Made by a program: the position numbers and the translations under genes. Below are positions 1 to 6,335 of a DNA stretch of 18,415 bases, one piece after another (the first letter of the stretch is position 1; each line of letters opens with the position of its first letter). The stretch is from positions 1 through 18,415 of the forward strand of contig CALASN010000106.1 in NCBI GenBank assembly GCA_937888735.1, given 5' to 3'. A model generated the notes under the pieces. That model had not been told where the DNA came from and did no database searches. It saw only the letters and a list, made by a program, of their open reading frames with translations. This stretch comes from UBA5499 sp002426275 (lineage in GTDB: Bacteria; Bacillota; DTU084).

Positions 1-843
1 GAGCTCACAGAGCATACGCCGTAATGTGATGACCATTTGGTATCTTGCTTCTGCCTTACCTTCAGCCATGCCTTCAGCCTTACCTTCTGCCTTACCTTCA
101 GCCTTACCTTCAGCCATGCCTTCTGCCACGCCTTTTTCAAAAATCATCTTATAGCCTACGGATTGAGTCAAATCAAGCATTCTTACCACCTCCCCATAAA
201 CATTTTCAATGAGGTTCCGGTTTTTGAGCAAGCCTGCTAGCACCTGCTGACACAAAAGCAATTCTCGCTTTTGAACTATGGAAAGAGCGCTGGAGATGAT
301 CGCATTGGCACTTTGACGAATAAATTGTTCCGGGTTTTCTTTGCGCCTTGTGCGGTCCGTTAACGGCAAAAAAGGATATAATCCGGCAATTCCCACTTTT
401 TCTATGCTATCGCAGGAAAAAGCGCCAAGATCAACAAGCCTGTATCTGTAATCCAATTTGACGGCGCTGTCAAAAAAATAGAAAACAGAATCCGACATCT
501 TGGTGGCCCTGGTTCCCACATAGATCACTTCCTGAAAGACGCCGCATTTATATTTTGAGCAAATTTCGGCAGCGTAGCGTAGCATGCGGCAATTCATTTC
601 CGGATCGTCTTCGCTCTGCAATTCAAAATGAACGATCATCCGTTCTCCGTGGGAAAAGCCTTGAAAGACCAAATCTGAAACGCGGCTCTCCAAGACGTGA
701 AATTCAACGTTCAAAGGCTGGAGTCCCTCAAGAGGAATGCGTGTGAAAAATCTGACAAGCTTGTCCTGATCAAATTCAAAAAGTCTTTTTAAGATATGAT
801 CGTACTTACACAATGGAAGCCCACCTTTTCTAAAAATTTCCAT
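1..843 (-). CDS. Rpn-family PD-(D/E)XK nuclease, 3' end cut by window edge
   Basis: The frame stays open from an ATG at 843-841 to base 1 (281 codons), so the C-terminus lies outside the window. An in-frame TGA at 852-850 limits the N-terminus. The ATG has no clear SD. A TTG at 813-811 is preceded by AAAGGTGGG at good spacing and may be the real start, giving LCKYDHILKRLFEFD. The nuclease core is visible: D57 in SRVSDLVF, then E74-x-Q76 in IVHFELQSEDDP, followed by RMLRYAAEI. This D...ExQ pattern is typical of the Rpn/YhgA-like group of PD-(D/E)XK proteins (family knowledge: recombination-promoting nucleases, some reported as anti-phage). From about residue 237 the protein consists of G-[KMV]-A-E tetrapeptides, common in the family. 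A strong internal start lies at 180. Family assignment is confident; the exact role is inferred. Confidence 0.85.
   Translation of the reverse strand, partial: MEIFRKGGLPLCKYDHILKRLFEFDQDKLVRFFTRIPLEGLQPLNVEFHVLESRVSDLVFQGFSHGERMIVHFELQSEDDPEMNCRMLRYAAEICSKYKCGVFQEVIYVGTRATKMSDSVFYFFDSAVKLDYRYRLVDLGAFSCDSIEKVGIAGLYPFLPLTDRTRRKENPEQFIRQSANAIISSALSIVQKRELLLCQQVLAGLLKNRNLIENVYGEVVRMLDLTQSVGYKMIFEKGVAEGMAEGKAEGKAEGKAEGMAEGKAEARYQMVITLRRMLCEL
49..132 (-). repeat. 12-bp in-frame tandem repeat inside the rpn gene (7 units)
   Basis: Seven consecutive 12-bp units encode GVAE, GMAE, GKAE, GKAE, GKAE, GMAE and GKAE on the minus strand (unit close to GGTAAGGCTGAA). Because 12 is a multiple of 3, a gain or loss of units by slippage keeps the reading frame and changes only the length of a charged, probably helical linker. 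The units are nearly identical at DNA level (GGT/GGC, AAG/ATG, GCT/GCA, GAA), which suggests recent expansion. Confidence 0.9.
178..193 (-). promoter_or_regulatory. Strong internal ribosome binding site and ATG within rpn
   Basis: On the minus strand GGGGAGGTGG ends eight bases before ATG CTT GAT TTG ACT (core GGAGG at 193-189, spacer 188-181, ATG 180-178), in frame with the nuclease at about codon 222. It is clearly better than the signal at the full-length start. A product begun here would be MLDLTQSVGYKMIFEKG followed by the tetrapeptide repeats and the C-terminus, without the nuclease core. Known precedent: E. coli rpn genes make a small C-terminal protein from an internal start that inhibits the full-length nuclease. 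Its use here is inferred. Confidence 0.7.
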
Positions 844-906
844 AACTGCTCATGAAAAATATCTGCCGAGCCTCTGTCAGCAAAATTAGGTGGCTTCTCA
901 ATTTAT

Positions 907-935
907 ATTTTACATGCTCAGCTGGGAAAAGGCAA
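907..935 (-). promoter_or_regulatory. Predicted sigma-A promoter for rpn
   Basis: On the minus strand TTGCCT (935-930) and TAAAAT (912-907) are separated by 17 bases. Transcription would start near 900, leaving a leader of about 55-85 nt before the candidate rpn starts. The -35 box overlaps the edge of a 19-bp palindrome. Confidence 0.55.
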
Positions 936-952
936 TATCTGCGGCAGATATT
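934..952. promoter_or_regulatory. Perfect 19-bp palindrome, candidate operator of rpn
   Basis: AATATCTGCGGCAGATATT is a perfect inverted repeat with 9-base arms around one central G. It overlaps the -35 box of the predicted rpn promoter. The half-site AATATCTGCC recurs at 858-867 in the rpn leader, and a GGCAGAT half-site occurs at 1006-1012. This layout resembles a repressor or activator operator. No regulator gene for it is recognisable in the window. Confidence 0.5.
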
Positions 953-970
953 TTGGATCCCCAATCAAAT

Positions 971-993
971 TCGTGATTTTTCATTAATCACGA
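971..993. repeat. Inverted repeat (8-bp arms) between rpn and the receiver gene
   Basis: TCGTGATT (971-978) and AATCACGA (986-993) are perfect complements separated by seven bases. No T-run follows on either strand, so it is not a standard terminator. It lies between the divergent promoters of rpn and the receiver gene and may be a second protein-binding site. Confidence 0.4.
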
Positions 994-1059
994 GATTAGT
1001 CCAGCGGCAGATCAGAGATATGCGCTGCTAGTAATTGATTCCCATCCAGCTTAAAACCC

Positions 1060-1088
1060 TTGACAGGCCATGAGAGCTAACATAAAAT
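1060..1088 (+). promoter_or_regulatory. Strong sigma-A promoter for the receiver gene
   Basis: A consensus -35 TTGACA (1060-1065) is followed after 17 bases by TAAAAT (1083-1088), one mismatch from the consensus -10. Transcription would start near 1095, leaving a short leader before the SD AGAAGG (1111-1116) and the ATG at 1124. The receiver gene is therefore a separate transcription unit, not part of the pilus operon. Confidence 0.75.
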
Positions 1089-1123
1089 TGAGGTGAAACT
1101 CCAACGAAAAAGAAGGTAGCTTA

Positions 1124-1525
1124 ATGGTTGTGTTAATTGTTTCTCCTTCGTCATTTTTGCGGAATATCATCAAATACACCATCGAAGGACCAAACGTTTT
1201 CCCTTTGGAGGCAGCTTCCGGGCAGGAGGGATTGTCCCTTTATCAAGCCAACCCAGTCAGTCTGTCAATCTTTGATCTCGCCGCTCCTGCCGAACAGACT
1301 GTAGCTGCCATCTCACAAATCATGGTTCAGGACGCGAAAGCTCAAATCATCATTACGGGAATCCCTGTGCAAACTAGTCAGATCACAGTCGCTCTTGAAA
1401 TGGGGGCCATAGATTTTATTGCCAAACCATTCAGTCAATATAAGTTTAGAAAACACGTCTACAGCATTCTTCAAAATCAAGCGCTGCGCGAAGACGCTAA
1501 AATAGCAAATAGCCACTTACAATAA
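1124..1525 (+). CDS. Stand-alone atypical response-regulator receiver protein
   Basis: This 133-residue protein is a single CheY-like receiver domain with no output domain. It keeps D51 (SIFDL, expected phospho-acceptor), T78 (IIITG) and K101 (FIAKPF), but the acidic pair that binds Mg2+ after strand 1 is replaced by S7-P8 (LIVSPSSFLRN). Phosphorylation would therefore be impaired or unconventional. The ATG has an SD seven bases upstream and its own TTGACA/TAAAAT promoter. It runs convergently into tadC and the two coding regions overlap by 29 bp (1497-1525). CpaE/TadZ proteins usually carry an N-terminal atypical receiver, and the CpaE part of this locus lacks one, so this gene may supply that function; this is inference. 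It could also be an unrelated orphan regulator. Confidence 0.8.
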   Translation: MVVLIVSPSSFLRNIIKYTIEGPNVFPLEAASGQEGLSLYQANPVSLSIFDLAAPAEQTVAAISQIMVQDAKAQIIITGIPVQTSQITVALEMGAIDFIAKPFSQYKFRKHVYSILQNQALREDAKIANSHLQ

Positions 1526-2324
1526 AAGGCGCGAACAGAAGGATCAACAGAGCCGGGAAGATAAACAACAGCATGGGCACTAACATTTTCAATGGCAGAA
1601 GCTGAGAGCGTTCTTCTGCTTCCTGACTTCTTCGTTCTCGCATATTGTTGACCAGAATGTTCAAAACACCTTCAATTTTAGTCCCCAGTTGCTGCGCTTG
1701 AATTAGGGCTGTGACAAAAGACTTAACCTCCTCTATGCCTGAACGCTGAGAAAAATCTTCCAATGCTTCTTGAAAACTGCCGCCTAAATAGATGTGTCCC
1801 ATAGCACGCCAGAGTTCGTCGCGGAGAGGGCCTGAGGGCATGTTTTCTGCCACTTCTTCTAATGCGGACTGTAATCCTGTGCCGGAATTCACAGCTAGCG
1901 ACAACAAATCTATAGCGAATGGAAACTGCAGATAAAAAGCCGCTTTCCATCTTTTCAAGCTCATTTTTAAGTACAGCCGGGGAAGGATAAGACCTAAGAG
2001 ACACAAAGCGAAAGCCCATTTCCCGCCTAGCATTAGCGCCGCAACCGCGCTCAGGAGCAAGGAAAGCGTCTGGCAAGCTAAGTATTCGTCCGCCCTGAGC
2101 CGACAGCATACTTCAAAAGACTTAAGCTTGGTTTCGGCCCAGGCTAGCAACTTCTTCCCTGCCAGCTGGCCGACTAGTTTCGCATAACGCTTGAAAACGA
2201 CTCTGAGATAATTACGTTTCAATTTACTGCTCAAATGAATCCAAAGCCATAAAGGGTGAACCGCCAACATCGAACAGGTAATGGTACCACCGCATAAAAA
2301 AAGCGGCCACAAAATCGTTGGCAT
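1497..2324 (-). CDS. tadC: TadC-like pilus inner-membrane platform protein
   Basis: A type II secretion F-domain protein of 275 residues. It has an N-terminal membrane segment (about 1-27), a central hydrophobic pair, the cytoplasmic F-domain signature FPFAIDLLSLAVNSGTGL with a long helical stretch (ALEEVAENMPSGPLRDEL, SFVTALIQAQQLGTKI) and a C-terminal hydrophobic anchor (MLVPMLLFIFPALLILLFAPF). With TadB it would form the platform on which the TadA/CpaF ATPase works. The chosen ATG at 2324 lies 14 bases after the tadB stop, with SD AGAGGA overlapping that stop. The frame extends upstream to 2447, but that would overlap tadB by about 110 bp. It is the last gene of the pilus operon and meets the receiver gene tail to tail with no room for a terminator. 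Confidence 0.88.
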   Translation of the reverse strand: MPTILWPLFLCGGTITCSMLAVHPLWLWIHLSSKLKRNYLRVVFKRYAKLVGQLAGKKLLAWAETKLKSFEVCCRLRADEYLACQTLSLLLSAVAALMLGGKWAFALCLLGLILPRLYLKMSLKRWKAAFYLQFPFAIDLLSLAVNSGTGLQSALEEVAENMPSGPLRDELWRAMGHIYLGGSFQEALEDFSQRSGIEEVKSFVTALIQAQQLGTKIEGVLNILVNNMRERRSQEAEERSQLLPLKMLVPMLLFIFPALLILLFAPFIVSGYLLF

Positions 2325-2338
2325 CTTCCACCATCCTC

Positions 2339-3100
2339 TCAATTTGGCGCAGCGATGCGAAATAGTAACAAACTGCCAATAAACTGCAAGAACGCTGCCA
2401 GAAGCAAAAGCGGCAATCCTTGAGGGGATTGAAAAAACGCTCGCCAAAGCTCAGGAGCCAGCGCTCGCTCCGCAATAATTAAGAGCACTGGCAGCACCAT
2501 GACAATGGTCGCCGTTAATTTCCCTTGAGCCGTCAAGATCCGGATTCTACCTGCCAGTCTGCTCCTCTGCCGGATCGTAGAAGCGGTTTGAGCCAACATT
2601 TTCACGATGCTTCCCCCTCTGCGCTCTTGGATTCCCAAAGCGATGGCGGCTAAGGCCAACTCTTCCTCTTTCAATCTGCGCGCCGCAGCGGCTAAGGCGC
2701 GGGGAAGCTCGACTCCCAGTTCTACTTGCCGCAAGACAAGTTGCCACTCTTCCCTGAGCGGTGACGGCGTTTCACGTGCCACTGTGGCCATAGCCTGGGA
2801 CAAATTGAAACCTGCAGCCAATAAATTGGAGAGCATTAGCAAACTCTCGCTGAGCTGCTTTTTCCTTTTTTCGATGATTTTCGTTTTAAATTTTCTCACC
2901 AGAGCCATCCCTCCGCCTGAGCCCAACAAGCTCCCTAAAAGCATGCCTTGCCAGCTCCCAATCAGCAAGAAGCCTATCAACGAGCCTAAGAGTCCGCAAA
3001 GACTATAAACCATCACTTTTCTTCTACGCTTCGGCCTGGTGTCTATACGGCAGCTAAGGCAAAAAAGACAAACTGTAGCCATAAGAAACACGCTTCCCAT
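2339..3100 (-). CDS. tadB: TadB-like pilus inner-membrane platform protein
   Basis: About 253 residues with two N-terminal membrane segments (roughly 1-17 and 31-63), then a T2SSF domain (KKQLSESLLMLSNLLAAGFNLSQAM, around residues 80-105; EERRGGSIVKMLAQTASTIR-like region near 160-180), then two C-terminal membrane segments ending IAAPN. This is the TadB half of the platform pair. The start at 3100 (ATG GGA AGC) has AGAGGGG seven bases upstream; an ATG two codons earlier (3106) is too close to that SD. It starts about 30 bases after the fused ATPase gene and is followed at once by tadC, so translational coupling is likely. Confidence 0.87.
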   Translation of the reverse strand: MGSVFLMATVCLFCLSCRIDTRPKRRRKVMVYSLCGLLGSLIGFLLIGSWQGMLLGSLLGSGGGMALVRKFKTKIIEKRKKQLSESLLMLSNLLAAGFNLSQAMATVARETPSPLREEWQLVLRQVELGVELPRALAAAARRLKEEELALAAIALGIQERRGGSIVKMLAQTASTIRQRSRLAGRIRILTAQGKLTATIVMVLPVLLIIAERALAPELWRAFFQSPQGLPLLLLAAFLQFIGSLLLFRIAAPN

Positions 3101-3130
3101 CAGCATTCCCCTCTGCCCATCCTTTCAAAA

Positions 3131-5140
3131 TTATTTCGCTTCACGCACCTGACGCACTTCTCTTGTGGATACAGATGTAAACCGCGACGCCTTACCTGTC
3201 GCCTGAAAATCGTTGTCTTTGAACTCGAATAAATCTTGCAGCTGAATTTGTTCTTTTCCCATCCCCAAAACCTCGGTGATTGTGGTGATCTTTCTATTTC
3301 CGTCCGGAAACCGTCTTTGATAAACGATGAGATCAATCGCGGCTGCCAATTGTTCGCGGACTGAAACCAAGGGTAATGAAGGGCTGGCGATGAGCATCAT
3401 TCCCTCTAGCCTAGTGAGCAGCTCCCGCGGTGAATTTGCGTGCACTGTGCTCAACGAGCCATTATGCCCTGTGTTTAACGCTTGAATCATATCTATGACT
3501 TCATCTCCCCTCACCTCTCCGACGATAATTCGATCCGGCCTCATTCGCAAAGCATTTCGCAAAAGCTGTCTGATGGTAATCTCCCCTTTGCCTTCCACAT
3601 TCGCCGGACGAGCCTCCAGGGCGATGACATGCGATTGCTGGAGCCGAAGTTCAGCGGCGTCTTCAATGGTAATGATCCGCTCTGCAGGATCTATGAACCC
3701 AGAGAGGGCGTCTAGTGTAGTTGTCTTGCCGCTGCTGGCTCCTCCTGCTACGATGATATTGCGCCTGCCTCTAATGCAGAATTCTAAAAAATCCGCCATC
3801 TGCTGACTCAGTGTCTCAGCTTCAACCAACTGTGGCATCGCAAAACGCTGACGCGAGAACTTACGAATGGTGAGAATTGGTCCGCATAGCGAGACGGGCG
3901 GCAGGACAGCATTTACTCTTGAACCATCAACCAATCTGGCGTCAACCATGGGAGAACTTTCGTCAATTCTCCTACCCAATCTGCTGGCTATACGCTGAAT
4001 CAACCTGACGATTTCTTCCGCGTCACTGAAAGCACACTCTGTACAGTGAATTTTGCCTTCCCGTTCAACGTAAACCGGTCCGGGACCATTAACCATGATC
4101 TCTGCGACAGAATCATCCTCTAAAAACCGATCCAAAGGGCCAAGGCCGAACAAGTGACTAGTAATGCTTTTCGCAAATTCAGCTTCCCGCGGCAAATCAA
4201 AGCCTGCCACAAGCCTTTTCACTTTTTGTTCCAACTGTGCATTGGCCGTATAACCTGCCAATCTTTCGCCCGCCAACTGCTGATCTGTTAAATCTTCCAA
4301 TAATTTCTTTTGGACGATTTGCTTGATGGCAAGCCATTGGTCTTTATTGATTTGAGGGTACTTCTCACTTTTGTTCGGCCACAATCTTGAAGGCGGAGTC
4401 TTATGTTCTGCTGAAAACCTCAGCAGCTGATTTTGAATTTCTTCCAACGCCCGGACAAAGCCGCACTTGGAGCTGCTGACCGCGGGAATGCCGCTTGCCA
4501 CGGCAGAAGCCAACGGGCCCGGTTCTTCTGGCAAAAAACCCAAAATTTCAACTGGCAAAAGCTTGGCGATCTGTTCTTTGGGAGTCGAATAAAGAGAATA
4601 TCGATTCACTACAATCCCTATTTTTCCCAGGGGAAATCCTTCCCTGGCCAGAGTGGTCAACATGGCCGATGTAGATTCCAGAGCAGCAAGATCCCCAGTT
4701 ATCGCCAAGACAATGCAATGTGCCAAATCTAAAATCGCTATGGTAGAAGCAGTTAAATTCTGGGCGCAATCAACCACAAGATAATCATGGGTATAGGTAA
4801 GTAAATGAAGCAAGCGTTCTACGCCGCCCACAGCAGGTTCGGCTACTTGTGGCATCTGCGGGGAAAATAACAACCTGATTCCGCTTTTATGAAGCAAAAG
4901 TTTCTTAGCTAGCTCTTCCGGCGCGAAGTCCTCTATTTGGGAAAGGAATGGCAGAAAATTCGGTTGCGCTTCCAATCCCAAATGAGCTGCCAAGCTTCCT
5001 CCCTCATTATTCAGCTCTACCAAAGCAACCTTCTTCCCCTTATTGCGAGCCAGCGACACAGCCAAATTCAAAGCGATAGTGGTTTTCCCTACTCCTCCCT
5101 TGCAGCCAAAAACCGTGAAAATCTTGCCATGTATCGCCAA
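3131..5140 (-). CDS. Fused CpaE-type ParA/MinD ATPase and TadA/CpaF secretion ATPase
   Basis: One uninterrupted 669-residue frame carries two pilus ATPases. Residues 1-245 are a MinD/ParA-like domain with a deviant Walker A (KGGVGKTT, 14-21), a DYLVVDCAQN Walker B region (119-128) and IGIVVNR (174-180). It has no receiver domain. After a linker (about 245-265), residues 266-640 are a complete TadA/CpaF domain: FGLGPLDRFLEDDSVAEIMV, Walker A GGASSGKTT (466-474), Asp box TIEDAAELRL (491-500), Walker B RIIVGEVRGDE (537-547) and His box TGHNGSLSTVHANS (557-570). CpaF powers pilus assembly at the membrane; CpaE/TadZ normally localises the machine to a cell site. The start codon is TTG at 5140 with no good SD; an in-frame TGA lies four codons upstream. 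The two proteins are usually separate genes. The Walker A has A-S where T-G or P-G is usual. Confidence 0.92.
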   Translation of the reverse strand: MAIHGKIFTVFGCKGGVGKTTIALNLAVSLARNKGKKVALVELNNEGGSLAAHLGLEAQPNFLPFLSQIEDFAPEELAKKLLLHKSGIRLLFSPQMPQVAEPAVGGVERLLHLLTYTHDYLVVDCAQNLTASTIAILDLAHCIVLAITGDLAALESTSAMLTTLAREGFPLGKIGIVVNRYSLYSTPKEQIAKLLPVEILGFLPEEPGPLASAVASGIPAVSSSKCGFVRALEEIQNQLLRFSAEHKTPPSRLWPNKSEKYPQINKDQWLAIKQIVQKKLLEDLTDQQLAGERLAGYTANAQLEQKVKRLVAGFDLPREAEFAKSITSHLFGLGPLDRFLEDDSVAEIMVNGPGPVYVEREGKIHCTECAFSDAEEIVRLIQRIASRLGRRIDESSPMVDARLVDGSRVNAVLPPVSLCGPILTIRKFSRQRFAMPQLVEAETLSQQMADFLEFCIRGRRNIIVAGGASSGKTTTLDALSGFIDPAERIITIEDAAELRLQQSHVIALEARPANVEGKGEITIRQLLRNALRMRPDRIIVGEVRGDEVIDMIQALNTGHNGSLSTVHANSPRELLTRLEGMMLIASPSLPLVSVREQLAAAIDLIVYQRRFPDGNRKITTITEVLGMGKEQIQLQDLFEFKDNDFQATGKASRFTSVSTREVRQVREAK

Positions 5141-5154
5141 TTTTTCGTTTCAGC

Positions 5155-5177
5155 CTAGTGCCGAAACATTCACCTCC
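5155..5177 (-). promoter_or_regulatory. Mini-ORF with strong SD just before the fused ATPase gene
   Basis: After the cpaC stop, TGGAGGTGA leads directly into ATG TTT CGG CAC TAG on the minus strand (ATG 5169-5167, TAG 5157-5155), a four-codon reading frame. Its stop lies 14 bases before the TTG start of the fused ATPase, which has no SD of its own. This fits translational coupling by reinitiation. Equally, the strong SD may be the original start of the ATPase gene, separated from it by a small indel. Confidence 0.45.
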
Positions 5178-5178
5178 A

Positions 5179-6324
5179 TCAGTGTTGATTAGGTTCAGGC
5201 AACCCATCGGCACGCCAGGCTGTAAGAAAGATGGCCAACTCAGCCTGGGAATTTTCCCGCGTCTTATGTCTGAAAAGCTTCCCCAGATGGGGAAGCTTCG
5301 CCCACCATGGTATATTGCGTTGATTATCGCTCATATATTGTTGTCCTAAACCAGCGATGACAACTGTCCCGCCGGATGGCAAATAAATCTCTGTCTGCGT
5401 TCGTCTCGTGGTTAGCGCGGGTATGAAACTGCCGCCAACGCTTATGCCCTGACTCCCATCGAGGCTGCTGACTTCCGGTGAAATTCGTACTCTTATTAGC
5501 TCCCCTTCCATCTTGGCTGAGACGTCTAACTTCGTACCGTAGGTCTTCCAGTGAATTACTAACTGTTTATCAATCATCATCGGAATCGGCACTTCACCGC
5601 CGGCCAAAAAGCTTGCATTCCCGCCGTCTATGCTCAGCAAAGCCGGCTCGGAGATGAGTTTGGCTTCACCTTGCGCTTCCAGCAGATGAAGCGCTGCCGC
5701 TATTTTGAATTCAGCTTGTGCGCTTAATCCCACCAGCGGCTGCCCCTCTGGTCCGCCTAAATCAGTTCCCCACAGCACTCCTAACCGGTTCCAACTTTTT
5801 TTGGAGATCTCAACGATCCTCACTTTAATTGCGATCTGTTCTTTGGGCGTAAGCGCTTGCAAATAATTAAGCACCTGCGGAGCATAAAGCCGTGCAATTT
5901 CTTCAGCGCGCTTCTTTTGTCCTTCTCCGTTCACATTTCCATCCAACACGGCCACGTTTCCCTGCGCGCTGACCTTGACGCTGGGCAGCCCGATAGCTGA
6001 TGTTATCTGCTGCGGGGTCCACGTCCGGGGAGCTGCAACTGTGACCCGGCTCGTGTGAAAATCATCCTGCGTTTGAATGATAAGATTCGTGGCGCCAGCT
6101 TTTTTGCTGTGCAAAATCAGCTCACGCTCTGAAAGCATGATCACTTCCAATACATCAGGATTTCCCGAGATAACCTTAGTGAATTTCGCTCCCAACAAAA
6201 GGCAGCTTTCTCCTTGGGTCAAAGATAAACTCTCTGTCAAATTCTCCAGCTTCAGAACCTCTCCGAAAACTAAACCACAAGTCAAAAAAAACAAAAGTAA
6301 ATATAATTTCAACCGACCGTACAT
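5179..6324 (-). CDS. cpaC: CpaC/RcpA-like secretin of the Tad pilus
   Basis: A 381-residue secretin. A signal peptide is clear (MYGRLKLYLLLFFLTCGLVFG). It is followed by the pilus N-domain (about 22-90, LTQGESCLLLGAKFTKVISG), a BON-like region (about 110-155, VAVLDGNVNGEGQKKRAEEI) and a secretin domain with LISEPALLSIDGGNASFLAGGE, the GGTVVIAGL strand and the LPHLGKLFR motif near the end. In diderms this protein forms the outer-membrane pore of the pilus. The ATG at 6324 is chosen because AGGGGTGAG lies just upstream; ATG 6339 (overlapping the cpaB stop as ATGA) and TTG 6345 are alternatives. A perfect 10-bp hairpin is encoded in the LPHLGKL motif. At about 380 residues it is short for a secretin. 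Confidence 0.9.
   Translation of the reverse strand: MYGRLKLYLLLFFLTCGLVFGEVLKLENLTESLSLTQGESCLLLGAKFTKVISGNPDVLEVIMLSERELILHSKKAGATNLIIQTQDDFHTSRVTVAAPRTWTPQQITSAIGLPSVKVSAQGNVAVLDGNVNGEGQKKRAEEIARLYAPQVLNYLQALTPKEQIAIKVRIVEISKKSWNRLGVLWGTDLGGPEGQPLVGLSAQAEFKIAAALHLLEAQGEAKLISEPALLSIDGGNASFLAGGEVPIPMMIDKQLVIHWKTYGTKLDVSAKMEGELIRVRISPEVSSLDGSQGISVGGSFIPALTTRRTQTEIYLPSGGTVVIAGLGQQYMSDNQRNIPWWAKLPHLGKLFRHKTRENSQAELAIFLTAWRADGLPEPNQH
5275..5298 (-). repeat. Perfect 10-bp inverted repeat inside cpaC
   Basis: AAGCTTCCCC (5275-5284) and GGGGAAGCTT (5289-5298) are exact complements around a four-base loop. They lie in codons for the conserved secretin motif KLPHLGKL about 95 bases before the end of cpaC. 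There is no U-run after the stem, so it is not a standard terminator. A strong mRNA hairpin upstream of the fused ATPase gene could affect transcript stability, but the coding motif alone may explain much of it. Confidence 0.6.
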
Positions 6325-6335
6325 TTTCTCACCCC

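Noticed and set aside
49..132. Short tandem repeats as a possible CRISPR array
   Set aside because: Units are 12 bp without spacers and lie in frame inside a nuclease gene.
2607..3008. Plus-strand 133-codon ORF opposite tadB
   Set aside because: Composition mirrors the antisense of an Ala/Leu-rich membrane gene and no SD is present.
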